DNA of 64,000 nucleotides from Microtetraspora sp. NBRC 13810 (GTDB taxonomy: Bacteria; Actinomycetota; Actinomycetes; Streptosporangiales; Streptosporangiaceae), in the NCBI RefSeq assembly GCF_030268685.1, contig NZ_BSRQ01000003.1, forward strand, positions 348,598 through 412,597, written 5' to 3'. The position numbers were made by a program, and so were the translations under genes. Every line of letters begins with the position of its first letter. Position 1 is the first letter of the stretch. Positions 8,214-16,720 of the stretch are shown here, one piece after another. The notes beneath the pieces are model-generated. The model saw only the letters and a list, made by a program, of their open reading frames with translations, was not told the origin of the DNA and searched no databases.

Positions 8214-9059
8214 TCATCTCGACCGCAGCGCCGCGCGGTCGGTGACGGCGTGCCGTTCCTTGCTGATGATCGGTTCGAGCTGCAGGTCGTAGTTGGACAG
8301 GATGACCCCGACCCAGTCGCTGTCAAGGTAGACGGACCAGTTCGTCGCCCCGCCGCCGATGCCGCCGCCGTGCCCGATGATGCGCTGGCCGTTGAAGATG
8401 GGCATGAGCACCCCGTACCCCTGGAACGCCTCCTGGCCGGCGGGGTCGGCAGGGGGAGGCTGGGGGCCGCCCGGCAGCGGCGGCAGGGGCGTGACGGGGA
8501 TCCGCGCGCTGGTGTACAGCTGGGTGTAGGCGGGGTCGAGCAGGTCGCCCTTCTGCAGGGCCAGCGCGAAGCGGACGAGGTCCGGCGCGGTGGAGAAGCC
8601 GCTGCCACCGCCGGATCCGATGAACGCGCGCGCGGGGTTGCTGCCGGGCGCGCCGCCCAGCACGGCGCCCTTGTCCAGGTTGCGGACGGCGTCGACGCGG
8701 CTCCCGTCCGACTGGTACATGTACGGATGGGCGATGCGCTTGTCGTCGAGCCACTGGGGCCGGGTGTAGTAGGCCGAGCGGGTCATCCTGGCCGGGGCGA
8801 AGATGTGGTCCTGGACGTAGTCCACGAAGGACTTCCCGGACACCTCGGCCACGATCTCGCCGAGGACCTCCATGCCGATGCTGCTGTAGGCGTGCCTGCT
8901 GCCCGGGGCGAACTCCAGCCGCTGCCGGCGCGTCAGCTGCCTGAGGTCGGCCAGCCGCTCCTCGACGCTGTCGGTGATCCGGCCCGCCGAGTTGTTCTCC
9001 CCGGGCCGGCTGGGGCCGCCCATCCCGGCGGTGTGGGTGAGCAGCTCGTGCGCGTGTCC
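8214..9059 (-). pseudogene. N-terminally truncated serine hydrolase (class C beta-lactamase / PBP-like)
   Basis: Homology to serine beta-lactamase-like hydrolases begins abruptly at HELLTHTAGMGG and continues to the end: FAPGSRHAYSSIGMEVLGEIV (the YxN-type motif region), then RIIGHGGGIGGGATN (the HxG-type third motif). The preceding part of the family, with the SxxK nucleophile motif, is absent. The open frame extends to 9290, but those residues are Arg/Pro-rich and look like random high-GC translation. Without the nucleophile the product cannot be an active hydrolase. I call it a decayed gene with the 5' third deleted. Confidence 0.75.
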
Positions 9060-9179
9060 GACAACGGTCGGCCTTGACGGCCGCCGGAAGGAGAGGTGGC
9101 ACAGGCGGGGGTTATCGCCGCGTAAATGATCTTCGCCTGCCGTGGGATGCGACGCTGTCAGCGCGTTGTCACACACGCA

Positions 9180-9212
9180 GGAGCGCCCGGCGTGTCGTCC
9201 GCCGGGCGCTCC
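9180..9212. terminator. GC-rich hairpin downstream of the secreted nuclease gene
   Basis: A 12-bp perfect stem, GGAGCGCCCGGC with GCCGGGCGCTCC around a 9-base loop. It lies about 120 bases beyond the nuclease stop codon on the minus strand. No T-tract follows. Confidence 0.6.
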
Positions 9213-9333
9213 AGGTGTGATGCCGGTGATCAGCCGCAGTGCGAAACCGGTGCGGCCGTGCCGAGAGGCGATCGACGCCCGTCGGCACAACGGCCCACCA
9301 GGTCTCCGGGAACCCGGAGTCGCACGCTCCCGC

Positions 9334-11673
9334 CTACAGGGTGAGGCCGAAGATGACCGGGTCGTGGTCGGAGGAGCGGTAGGCGTCCGGCTTGTAGAGG
9401 CCGGGCGGGTTGTACTCGGTGTTGTAGTCGAGGATCAGCGGCTCGTCGGCGTTGATGTGCCAGATGGTGGCGCTGGTCAGCCGCTTGAGCAGCTTCTTGC
9501 CGACCAGCGCGTGGTCCAGCTCGCCGGACAGGCCGTCGAAGACGTAGCTGTAGCGCTGCGCGGCGGGCACGAACTTCTTGGTCACGCTGGTGAGACCGCC
9601 CTCTTCGAGGACGTCGATCGGGTCCTCCTCGCCGTAGGCGTTGAGGTCGCCGAGCACGATCGGGTTCTCCAGCTTGAGCGAGCCGATCAGGCCGAGCACC
9701 GCCTGCGCCTGACGCACCCGCTCGGGGTTGAAGCAGCTCTGACCGTCGCCCTGGTCCTGCTCGGGGCCGGTGGCGCCGTCACAGCCCTTCGACTTGAAGT
9801 GGTTGACGATCATCGTGAACTTCTCCCCGCCCTTGGGCCGGCGGAAGGTCTGGATGAGCGGCGGGCGGCGGAAGACCGTGTCGGTGGAGGACTGGGCCGT
9901 GCCGACCGGGACCAGCTTGGCGGGCTTGTAGATGATGCCGACCTGGATCTGGTCCGTGCCGGGGTGGGGGTGGCTGAGCGCCGCGTAGGTGCCCGCGCCG
10001 ACCTGGGCGTTGAGCGCGCCGACCAGCGCGTTCAGCGCGGTCTGCCCGTTGTTCTCCACCTCCATGAGGCCCACCGCGTCGGCGTCGAGGCCCTTGAGCG
10101 TGGCCACCAGCTTGGTGAGCTGGCGCTGCTGCTCCTCGGCGGTGTCCGCGCCGCGCGAGTCGAGCGTGGTGAACCAGTTGAGGGTGTTGAGGCTGGCCAC
10201 CTTCACGTTGCCGACCACCGGGAACGGCTTGGGCAGCCGCGGGTTGGTGCGCAGGAAGCTGATCTGCTTGGTCGGCTGGAGGCGGTAGGTGCCGAAGCCG
10301 TAGCCCAGCACGCCGGTGACGCCGATCGCGGTGTCGCCCGCCCGCACGGCCTGCGGCGAGGTGTAGGGCACGGTGGCCGGGTTCTGCACGTTCGAGGCGT
10401 CGTCGATGAGCAGGCTGCGCCGCTCGTTCTTCGCCGCGTCGACGCCCGGCCGGTCGGTCGGCTGGTAGAGGCGTCCCTCGGAGGAGACGGTGACCTCGCC
10501 GTAGCGGCCGAGCTGGTAGTGCTCGGTCACCGTGAGCGGCTCGGGGAAGGTGACGAGCGTGCTCTCCAGCGGCTCGAAGGTCTGCCCGGCGGCCAGCGGC
10601 AGGGTGCGCAGGGCGGGCCTGATGGTCCCGTGGCCGCACACGTCGACGGCGGTCACCGGGGACAGCTCGGTCCAGCCGTTGTACTCCACGGCCGTGCCGG
10701 TCACCCGTACCCGGTCGCCGACCTTGACGTCGGTCAGCCCGGTGCCGGCGAAGGCGAACACGCCGTCGGAGGTGGCCGGGTTCGCGTCGGGTGTCGGGTC
10801 CTGGAGGAAGAAGCCGGCGAGCTGGTCGGCCCGCTGGAAGTCGGCCGTCACCACGCCCTCGACCCGCACCGTACGGCCGGCCAGCGGGGTGACGTCACCC
10901 GTCCCCTGGACCTCGGCGATCTGGTGGGTGACCGGGATCTCGCACGGCTCGCCGGTGGGCGTCGGCGTGGGCGTGGGGGTCGGCGTGGGGGTCGGGGTCG
11001 GGTCCACGTCGCCGCAGGGGGCCGCGGCGGTGGCCGAGTTGCGCGGCGCGGGGGCGCCGGCCTCCAGGTCGGCCCCGTTGTCGTCGGTGTCGGCGCAGCC
11101 GTTCTGCCTGCGCAGCCCGGCGGTGGTGTTGCTCAGGGCGGGGGCGGGGGTGCCCTCCGCGTAGTTCGCCGTGCCGTAGCCGACGAGGTCCTCCAGGAGT
11201 GCGGTCTGCTCGGGGGTGCACGGGATGGAGCCGCCGTTGCACCCGACGCCGGTGGCGGAGCGGACCAGCGCGACCTTGCCCGCCGAGCCGCTCAGGTTGA
11301 TCGAGCCGGTGGAGTCGGCGGCCGGCAGCGGGGATCCCGTGGCGCCGCCGGCGAGCTGCACCAGGTGGTAGCGCCCGGGGGCGAGCGTGCCTGACAGCGC
11401 CACCACCGGGTTGTTCCCGAAGGCGCCGGTTCCGGTGGCGCTCGCGTACTGGACCGACCAGCCGTCGAGGGCGACGTCGGCGGAGCCGCGGTTGAACAGC
11501 TCCACGTAGTCGTTCGTGAAGGGGGCGCCCGAGTTGCCGCCACCGCCGTAGACCTGGCTGATGACGACGGCGCCGGGCTCGGCGTTGGCCGCGGCGCTGG
11601 AGAGGGCAACCGAACCGGCCAAGGTGAGGCCGAGGGCTGCGAGGGCGGCGATCGCCCGGGATGATGCACGCAT
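9334..11673 (-). CDS. Secreted ExeM/NucH-family endonuclease with lamin-tail domain
   Basis: A 779-residue exported nuclease. Residues 1-32 form a signal peptide ending at ANA-EP. Next come a lamin-tail-like domain (VVISQVYGGGGNSGAPFTNDYVELFNRG), a Pro-Thr repeat linker (near residue 230), an OB-fold-like segment (RTVRVEGVVTADFQ) and a C-terminal endonuclease/exonuclease/phosphatase domain. The catalytic domain shows ASLNTLNWF, GLMEVENNG, VNHFKSKGCDG, VLGDLNAYGEEDP and YRSSDHDPVIF, which include the metal and catalytic His/Asp residues. It should degrade extracellular DNA, releasing phosphate and nucleosides. Related nucleases are often phosphate regulated, but I see no PHO box here. Confidence 0.92.
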   Translation of the reverse strand: MRASSRAIAALAALGLTLAGSVALSSAAANAEPGAVVISQVYGGGGNSGAPFTNDYVELFNRGSADVALDGWSVQYASATGTGAFGNNPVVALSGTLAPGRYHLVQLAGGATGSPLPAADSTGSINLSGSAGKVALVRSATGVGCNGGSIPCTPEQTALLEDLVGYGTANYAEGTPAPALSNTTAGLRRQNGCADTDDNGADLEAGAPAPRNSATAAAPCGDVDPTPTPTPTPTPTPTPTGEPCEIPVTHQIAEVQGTGDVTPLAGRTVRVEGVVTADFQRADQLAGFFLQDPTPDANPATSDGVFAFAGTGLTDVKVGDRVRVTGTAVEYNGWTELSPVTAVDVCGHGTIRPALRTLPLAAGQTFEPLESTLVTFPEPLTVTEHYQLGRYGEVTVSSEGRLYQPTDRPGVDAAKNERRSLLIDDASNVQNPATVPYTSPQAVRAGDTAIGVTGVLGYGFGTYRLQPTKQISFLRTNPRLPKPFPVVGNVKVASLNTLNWFTTLDSRGADTAEEQQRQLTKLVATLKGLDADAVGLMEVENNGQTALNALVGALNAQVGAGTYAALSHPHPGTDQIQVGIIYKPAKLVPVGTAQSSTDTVFRRPPLIQTFRRPKGGEKFTMIVNHFKSKGCDGATGPEQDQGDGQSCFNPERVRQAQAVLGLIGSLKLENPIVLGDLNAYGEEDPIDVLEEGGLTSVTKKFVPAAQRYSYVFDGLSGELDHALVGKKLLKRLTSATIWHINADEPLILDYNTEYNPPGLYKPDAYRSSDHDPVIFGLTL

Positions 11674-11864
11674 GCCCGGAGCGTAAGCCGCCCTTACCTC
11701 CGATATACCGTCTTAAAAGTGGATGGCCGATTAAATCCAAAAAATTGACACCTTATGTCTAGGGGCGGCCTTAAGTTCTGTTTGTCGGCGGTCTTGACAC
11801 CGGAGAGCCAGAAAGCCTGGCGTCCAGGCTCGCGAACGGCGGTTTTGGCGGGTATCACGGTGTT

Positions 11865-13331
11865 ATGGCGAGAGCTCTCCCCCTGGACATCGACTGGATC
11901 ACCTGCGCGGAACCCGGCTGTCTCGGAGTCGTGCACGATCCGTCCGGCAGGTGCCTGGCGCATCTCGACGCGAGCGAGTTCGAGCGGGCGCTGCGGGCAC
12001 TGCGCCCCGGAGGCGCGCTCGACATGCGCGGGGCGGTGATCGACTCCGCTCTCGCGGAGCGACTGCTGGCCGCGTTCGACGACGGCGGGCGCGCCCGGCT
12101 CGGGCGGACCCGGTTCGACCACGCCCGTTTCACCGGCGACGCGCGCTTCGCCGGCACGGTGTTCGACCGCGACGTGTCCTTCGACCATGCCAGGTTCGAA
12201 GGGCTCGCCTCCTTCTTCGGGGCGCGCTTCGCGGGGAACGCGTCCTTCGGTCACGCCCGCTTCGCCCGGGAGCTGTCCTTCCACGGCGCCACCGTGGCCG
12301 GGCACGCCGCCTTCGACCAGGTCATCGTGGACCGTGACGCGCTCTTCGGCGAGGCCCGCTTCCAGCGGACGGCGTCCTTCCGGGGCGCCCGCTTCCACGG
12401 GTTCACCGCCTTCGACGCGGCGCGCTTCGCCCGTGGCGTGTCCTTCCGGGGCACGCGCTTCAACCGCGCCGTGTCCTTCAGGAAGGCCGTCTTCTGCGGG
12501 GCCGCGGGCTTCGAGTCCACCCGGTTCGGCGCGGCGACCTATCTGACCCCTGCTTCGGCGGGCAAGGGCCTGGTGCTCACCGGGGCGCACGCGGCGGCCG
12601 GGCTGGAGCTGTGCGCGCACGACTGCGCGGTCGACCTGCGGTCCGCGCTGGTGGCCGGCCCGCTGAACCTGCGGCTGACCGACGCCGAGGCCGACCTCGA
12701 AGGGCTGGTGCTGCGCGGCGGCGGCACGCTGGTCGGGCGGGGCAGGACGCGGCTGCTCTCGCTCCGGCGGGTGGAGGCCAGGCGTCTCATGGTGTCCGGG
12801 GTCGATCTGAGCGGCTGCCGGTTCGCCGGGCTGCGCCATCCGGAGGGGCTGAGCCTGTCCGGGTGCGAGTTCGCCTCCACGCCGCGCGGCGTGCGGCTGG
12901 GGCTGCGCTGGCCGTACCTGCACTGGTGGTCCCCCCGGCGGGTGCTCGCCGAGGAGCGCGACTGGCGGGGCTGGGCGCCGCGCGAGCACGCGACGGCCGG
13001 TGAGAAGCATCCCGAGCGGCTCACCCCCGAGGCGTTGAGCACGCTCTACCTCGCGTTACGCGAGACCCTCGACGACCGGGCCACCGCGGACGACTTCGCC
13101 TTCGGCGCGATGGAGGTGCGCCGCACGACCAGCCGGAGCACGGGGCGGTGGCTGCTGTCGGCCTACTGGCTGATCTGCGGCTACGGGCTGCGGATGGGCC
13201 GGGCCGCCTGCTGGTTCGTGCTCGTCACCCTCGTGGCCGCCGGGTCGGTGCTGAGCACCTCGGCCTCGCACGCGGCTCGCAGGCCCGCTCCCCCGCCCGT
13301 CTACCCCGCGCCCGCCGTGCCGCCCGGCTGA
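11865..13331 (+). CDS. Pentapeptide-repeat protein with C-terminal membrane segment
   Basis: A 488-residue protein. Residues about 10-30 carry a small Cys/His cluster (CAEPGCLGVVHDPSGRCLAH). Residues about 75-230 are tandem pentapeptide-like repeats of the type ARFxGxASFxxARF, which fold into a right-handed beta-helix. The C-terminal part ends with a hydrophobic segment (CWFVLVTLVAAGSVL) and a Pro/Ala-rich tail. No Shine-Dalgarno precedes the ATG at 11865. A TATCAC box at 11852-11857 suggests a leaderless transcript. The function is unknown; some pentapeptide proteins mimic DNA or act as membrane scaffolds, but nothing here decides. Confidence 0.8.
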   Translation: MARALPLDIDWITCAEPGCLGVVHDPSGRCLAHLDASEFERALRALRPGGALDMRGAVIDSALAERLLAAFDDGGRARLGRTRFDHARFTGDARFAGTVFDRDVSFDHARFEGLASFFGARFAGNASFGHARFARELSFHGATVAGHAAFDQVIVDRDALFGEARFQRTASFRGARFHGFTAFDAARFARGVSFRGTRFNRAVSFRKAVFCGAAGFESTRFGAATYLTPASAGKGLVLTGAHAAAGLELCAHDCAVDLRSALVAGPLNLRLTDAEADLEGLVLRGGGTLVGRGRTRLLSLRRVEARRLMVSGVDLSGCRFAGLRHPEGLSLSGCEFASTPRGVRLGLRWPYLHWWSPRRVLAEERDWRGWAPREHATAGEKHPERLTPEALSTLYLALRETLDDRATADDFAFGAMEVRRTTSRSTGRWLLSAYWLICGYGLRMGRAACWFVLVTLVAAGSVLSTSASHAARRPAPPPVYPAPAVPPG

Positions 13332-13470
13332 CGACGGCTCCCCCGGCTTCCGGTGGGGTGACCCTGATCCGTCATGGGGGGCGGGTCAGGGTGATTCCCG
13401 ATGCCCGGCGCCGCGCCCTGCGGGGAGGATGGGGCGGGCCACACGCGCCAGGGTGAGAGCTGAGGGGATC

Positions 13471-14151
13471 ATGGCCGTCGCAAGCGTCGAAGAGTATGTG
13501 AGCGGGCTCGACCGGGCGTTACGCGGCCCGCGGCGGGTCAAGCGGGACATGCTCGCCGAGGTCCGCGACGGGCTCTGCGACGCCGCGGAGGCGCTGGAGT
13601 CCGGCGGGCTGTGCCGGGCCGAGGCGGAGCGGGCGGCGGTCGAGGAGTTCGGCGCGATCGAGGAGATCGCGCCGGGCTACCAGGAGGAGCTGATCGCCCG
13701 TCAGGGGCGCAGGACGGCCGCGCTGCTCTTCGTCGGCGTCCCGCTCACCACGATCATGTGGAGTCTGATCTGGCGGTTCTTCCCGGACACCGTGACCCTG
13801 TCGCCGGTGCGGGACTGGCCGAGCTGGTACCTCGCGGTGGCCAGGACGATGGACGTCATGCAACTGCTCACCGGCGTGCTCGGGGCGGTCGCGCTGGTCA
13901 CGCTCGGCCGCGGGGCCCGGCGGTTCCGCCGGGCGCGGCTGGTCACCCGCGGCCTGGGGCTGCTGATCTGGTGCGAGCTGCCGTTCGTCGTCGGCATGTC
14001 GCTGGCGCTGATGTGGGGAGGGAACACCGGCTTCGGCACCTTTGTGCCGGGCCTGCTGGCCAGCCTGGTCAGCAACGGACTGCTCGTGTGGCAGTTGTAC
14101 AGCGCCTCCCGCTGCCTGACGCTCGGCCGCGAACGCCCCGCCACCGCCTGA
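13471..14151 (+). CDS. HAAS-domain membrane protein
   Basis: A 226-residue protein. The N-terminal domain (residues about 1-75) matches HAAS signalling-associated domains: SVEEYVSGLDRALRGPRRVKRDMLAEVRDGL, then a long acidic helix ending GAIEEIAPGYQEEL. Four hydrophobic helices follow. The ATG at 13471 has a GAGGGG site 4-9 bases upstream. HAAS proteins are usually encoded beside PadR-type regulators, and a PadR gene lies convergently 53 bases downstream. The likely role is in membrane-stress or transport signalling with that regulator; this is inferred from the family pairing. Confidence 0.78.
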   Translation: MAVASVEEYVSGLDRALRGPRRVKRDMLAEVRDGLCDAAEALESGGLCRAEAERAAVEEFGAIEEIAPGYQEELIARQGRRTAALLFVGVPLTTIMWSLIWRFFPDTVTLSPVRDWPSWYLAVARTMDVMQLLTGVLGAVALVTLGRGARRFRRARLVTRGLGLLIWCELPFVVGMSLALMWGGNTGFGTFVPGLLASLVSNGLLVWQLYSASRCLTLGRERPATA

Positions 14152-14204
14152 CCGCCACCTGACCGGCCGCCTGACCGGCCGCGCCGCCGGACCGCCGTGC
14201 GACG

Positions 14205-14534
14205 TCAGGAGGTCCGGTGCGGCTCCAGGACGCTGCCGATGGCGGTGGTGAACGCCCGCCAGGCGGACCGCTCGCCGGCGAGCGCGGCGCGGCCGGCCGG
14301 GGTGAGCCGGTAGGTGCGCCGTTTGCGCCCGCCGACGGTCGCCCACTCGCTGTCCAGGTGGCCCACCCGCTCCAGCCGGCGCAGCGCCGGGTAGACCGTG
14401 CCGGTCGGCACCGTCAGCGCGCCGCCGCTGCGCTCCTGGAGCGCCTCGATGATCGCGTAGCCGTGCAACGGCTCGTGCTCCAGCACCGAAAGCAGCAGGG
14501 CGTCCATGTGACCCCGCAGCGCGTCGGTGTTCAT
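14205..14534 (-). CDS. PadR-family transcriptional regulator
   Basis: A 109-residue winged-helix regulator (PadR-s1 type, short C-terminal helix). It shows the family pattern LLSVLEHEPLHGYAIIEAL, then VPTGTVYPALRRLERVGHL and GGRKRRTYRLTPAGRAAL. ATG 14534 is chosen because GGAGGAGG precedes it on the minus strand; the frame is open to 14570. The gene is divergent from cydA, and inverted ATGT/ACAT repeats typical of PadR operators fill the shared upstream region (14597-14632). It may therefore repress itself and the cyd genes. Confidence 0.92.
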   Translation of the reverse strand: MNTDALRGHMDALLLSVLEHEPLHGYAIIEALQERSGGALTVPTGTVYPALRRLERVGHLDSEWATVGGRKRRTYRLTPAGRAALAGERSAWRAFTTAIGSVLEPHRTS

Positions 14535-14596
14535 CGAGCCTCCTCCGGCCGTCGCGTCCATCCCGCTCACGCCCCAACCTTAGATCCGGATGCTTG

Positions 14597-14632
14597 ATGT
14601 AGGCAGTCTACATGTAGTCTCTCTATATGTAG
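14597..14632. promoter_or_regulatory. Probable PadR operator in the padR-cydA divergent promoter region
   Basis: ATGTAGGCAGTCTACAT (14597-14613) is an inverted repeat of ATGTAG/CTACAT with a 5-base spacer. It matches the ATGT-N8/9-ACAT form known for PadR operators. Two further direct copies of ATGTAG start at 14612 and 14627. The array lies between the padR start (14534) and the cydA start (14660) in an AT-richer patch. Confidence 0.7.
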
Positions 14633-14659
14633 GCAGACACAGCATCGGAGTGGAAAGCG

Positions 14660-15850
14660 ATGGACGTCCTCGACCTCGCCCGGTTGCAGTTCGCGGTGAC
14701 AGGAAGCCTGCACTTCCTGTTCGTCGTGCTCACCCTGGGCATGGCCCCCCTCGTGGCGATCACCCAGACCCGTCACGCGATCACCGGCAGACCGGTGTTC
14801 GAGCGCATGACCAGGTTCTGGGGGCAGATCTATGTGATCAACTACGCGCTCGGCATCATGACCGGGCTCGTGATGGAGTTCCAGTTCGGCCTGAGCTGGA
14901 GCGGGCTGTCGCACTACGCGGGCGACGTGTTCGGCGCGCCGCTCGCCGTGGAGACCCTGGTGGCCTTCTTCCTGGAGTCCACGTTCCTCGGCCTGTGGAT
15001 CTTCGGATGGCACCGGCTGCCCAAATGGCTGCACCTGGCGTGCATCTGGCTCGTCACGCTGACCGCGTACGCGTCGGCCTTCTGGATCATGGTGGCCAAC
15101 TCGTTCCTGCAGAACCCGGCGGGCTCCCGGGTGCTCCCCGACGGGCGGCTCACGCTCGACGACTCCGGCGCCCTGCTCACCAACCCGTCCCTGCTCTTCT
15201 CCTTCCCGCACGTCGTCGGCGCCGGCCTGCTCACCGGCGGGCTGGTGCTGGCCGGGGCCAGCGCCTACCACCTGCTGCGCCGCCACGCCGAGCGGGAGCT
15301 CTTCACCCGCTCGATGCGCCAGGGCGTGGTCTGCGCGACGGTGGGCGCCTTCCTCACCGCCGCCTTCGGCTACGCGCAGTTCGCCGCCGTCGCCCAGGTC
15401 CAGCCGGGCAAGTTCGAGGGCAACGTGCTCGCCGGGGTGTCCCTCGGCTTCATGGTCCTGCTCGGCGAGCTGTTCCTCTTCGTCTGCCTGTTCTTCCTGC
15501 TGCCCGTGGTGGCCTGGCTGCCGAAGTGGCGCTGGACCCACCCGGTGCTGATCGCGCTGACGCCGCTCCCGTTCGTCGCGGCCATCCTCGGCTGGATCGC
15601 CCGCGAGGTCGGCAGGCAGCCGTGGCTGGTCAACGGGCGGCTGACCGTCGAGGACGCGCTGTCCCCCGGCCTCACCCAGGGGATGATCACCGGTTCCCTG
15701 ATCGTCTTCACCGCCCTGCTCGGGCTGCTCGCGGTCGTCGACTACGTCCTCATCGCCCGCACCGTACGACGCGGCCCCGAGGCGGCCTTCCTCGGCGTCG
15801 CCGCAGCCGATCCCGCCACCCCGGGCCCCGCCCCGGCGATGCGTCTCTAG
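14660..15850 (+). CDS. cydA: Cytochrome bd quinol oxidase subunit I
   Basis: A 396-residue multi-helix subunit of the high-affinity terminal oxidase, which oxidises quinol and reduces O2 at the cytoplasmic membrane. The N-terminal haem-ligand His is at residue 18 (TGSLHFLFVVLTLG). Other family landmarks are VAFFLESTFLGLWIFGWHRLP, NSFLQNPAGSRVL and REVGRQPWLVNGRLT, the quinol-site GRQPW box. It is shorter than E. coli CydA (522), consistent with a short Q-loop form. It starts a cydA-B-D-C cluster, 16 bases after a GGAG-like site, downstream of PadR-type repeats. Confidence 0.95.
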   Translation: MDVLDLARLQFAVTGSLHFLFVVLTLGMAPLVAITQTRHAITGRPVFERMTRFWGQIYVINYALGIMTGLVMEFQFGLSWSGLSHYAGDVFGAPLAVETLVAFFLESTFLGLWIFGWHRLPKWLHLACIWLVTLTAYASAFWIMVANSFLQNPAGSRVLPDGRLTLDDSGALLTNPSLLFSFPHVVGAGLLTGGLVLAGASAYHLLRRHAERELFTRSMRQGVVCATVGAFLTAAFGYAQFAAVAQVQPGKFEGNVLAGVSLGFMVLLGELFLFVCLFFLLPVVAWLPKWRWTHPVLIALTPLPFVAAILGWIAREVGRQPWLVNGRLTVEDALSPGLTQGMITGSLIVFTALLGLLAVVDYVLIARTVRRGPEAAFLGVAAADPATPGPAPAMRL

Positions 15851-15858
15851 GACACGAC

Positions 15859-16677
15859 ATGGACCTGCTCTGGTACGCCGTACTCGTCCTGCTCCTCGGC
15901 GGCTACTTCGCCCTGGAGGGATCCAACATCGGCCTCGGCATGCTGCTCCCCGCGCTCGGCCGCGACCAGCCGGGCCGGGACCGCCTGGTGGCGGCCATGG
16001 CCCCGTTCGTCCTGGCCGGGGAGGTGTGGCTGGTCGCCGCCGTCGGCGTGCTGTTCGGCGCGTTCCCCCAGTTGGAGGGGGAGGTGATCTTCGCGCTCTA
16101 CCCTCTGGTGGTCGCCCTGCTGGCCGGCTGGGTCGTCAGGGACGCGGGGCTGTGGTTCCGCCGTCGCGTCGAAGGGCCACGCTGGCGGGCCTTCTGGGAC
16201 GGCGCGCTGTGCGCCGGCTCCTGGGTTCTCGCGCTCGCCTGGGGCTTCGCGCTGGCCGCCATCGCAGGCGGGCTGCACGGCCCGGTGATCACCCTGCCCG
16301 GCGCGCTGGGGGCGCTCGTCGTCGCGGCCGTCCTCGCCTTCCACGGCCGGACGTGGGCCGCCTGGCGGCTGCCGGACGCGATCCCGGGCGGCACGCCGGG
16401 CGGCATGTCGGACGCCACGCCGGGCGGCGTACGGGGTGGGGGGCGCGCGGGGTGGGCGCTGTGCGGGTCGGCGGCGCTGGCCGCGCTGCCCGCCGTGCTG
16501 CCGCTGGCCGTGGCGGCCCCGGCGGTGCTCGAACACGCCGCCCCGTCGCAGACCCTGAGCATGGTCGGACTTATGGTGGTGCCGTTCGTGCCATTCATGG
16601 TCGCCGCGCAGGTAGGAGTGTGGCGCATCTTCGGCCGCCGCCGGTCGCGGGACGCGGGTACGCCTTCCTTCTTCTGA
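15859..16677 (+). CDS. cydB: Cytochrome bd quinol oxidase subunit II (short form)
   Basis: A 272-residue hydrophobic protein 8 bases after cydA. The N-terminal half aligns well with CydB: ALEGSNIGLGMLLPALGRD, then FVLAGEVWLVAAVGVLFGAFP and ALYPLVVALLAGWVVRDAGLWFR. The usual length is about 330-380, so the C-terminal half is compressed. It contains a Gly/Pro-rich insertion (residues about 175-200) before the last two helices. In the HWDGNQVW box of E. coli, the Asp is replaced here (FVLAGEVW). The subunit stabilises CydA and is needed for haem assembly. It is probably functional given its intact frame and intact operon. Confidence 0.9.
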   Translation: MDLLWYAVLVLLLGGYFALEGSNIGLGMLLPALGRDQPGRDRLVAAMAPFVLAGEVWLVAAVGVLFGAFPQLEGEVIFALYPLVVALLAGWVVRDAGLWFRRRVEGPRWRAFWDGALCAGSWVLALAWGFALAAIAGGLHGPVITLPGALGALVVAAVLAFHGRTWAAWRLPDAIPGGTPGGMSDATPGGVRGGGRAGWALCGSAALAALPAVLPLAVAAPAVLEHAAPSQTLSMVGLMVVPFVPFMVAAQVGVWRIFGRRRSRDAGTPSFF

Positions 16678-16720
16678 CCGACGGCCAGGCGATCGGCCGC
16701 TCGCGGACCGTAAGGGAGCC

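Noticed and set aside
10955-11010. Short tandem repeat of GGGCGTGGG-type units
   Set aside because: It encodes the Pro-Thr linker of the secreted nuclease, a normal low-complexity linker and not a separate repeat element.
9142-11394. A 750-residue plus-strand open frame
   Set aside because: It mirrors the secreted nuclease gene; the nuclease has a signal peptide, domains and catalytic motifs, and this frame has none.
11740-11864. TTGACA hexamers at 11746 and 11794 as the promoter of the pentapeptide gene
   Set aside because: No -10 at a suitable distance follows either hexamer; the leaderless TATCAC reading is preferred.
12120-12520. Periodic DNA pattern
   Set aside because: It is explained by the 15-base periodicity of pentapeptide-repeat codons, not a CRISPR or minisatellite.
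14150-14190. Repeated CTGACCGGCCGC between the HAAS and PadR genes
   Set aside because: Only two short copies; no stem or known site could be supported.
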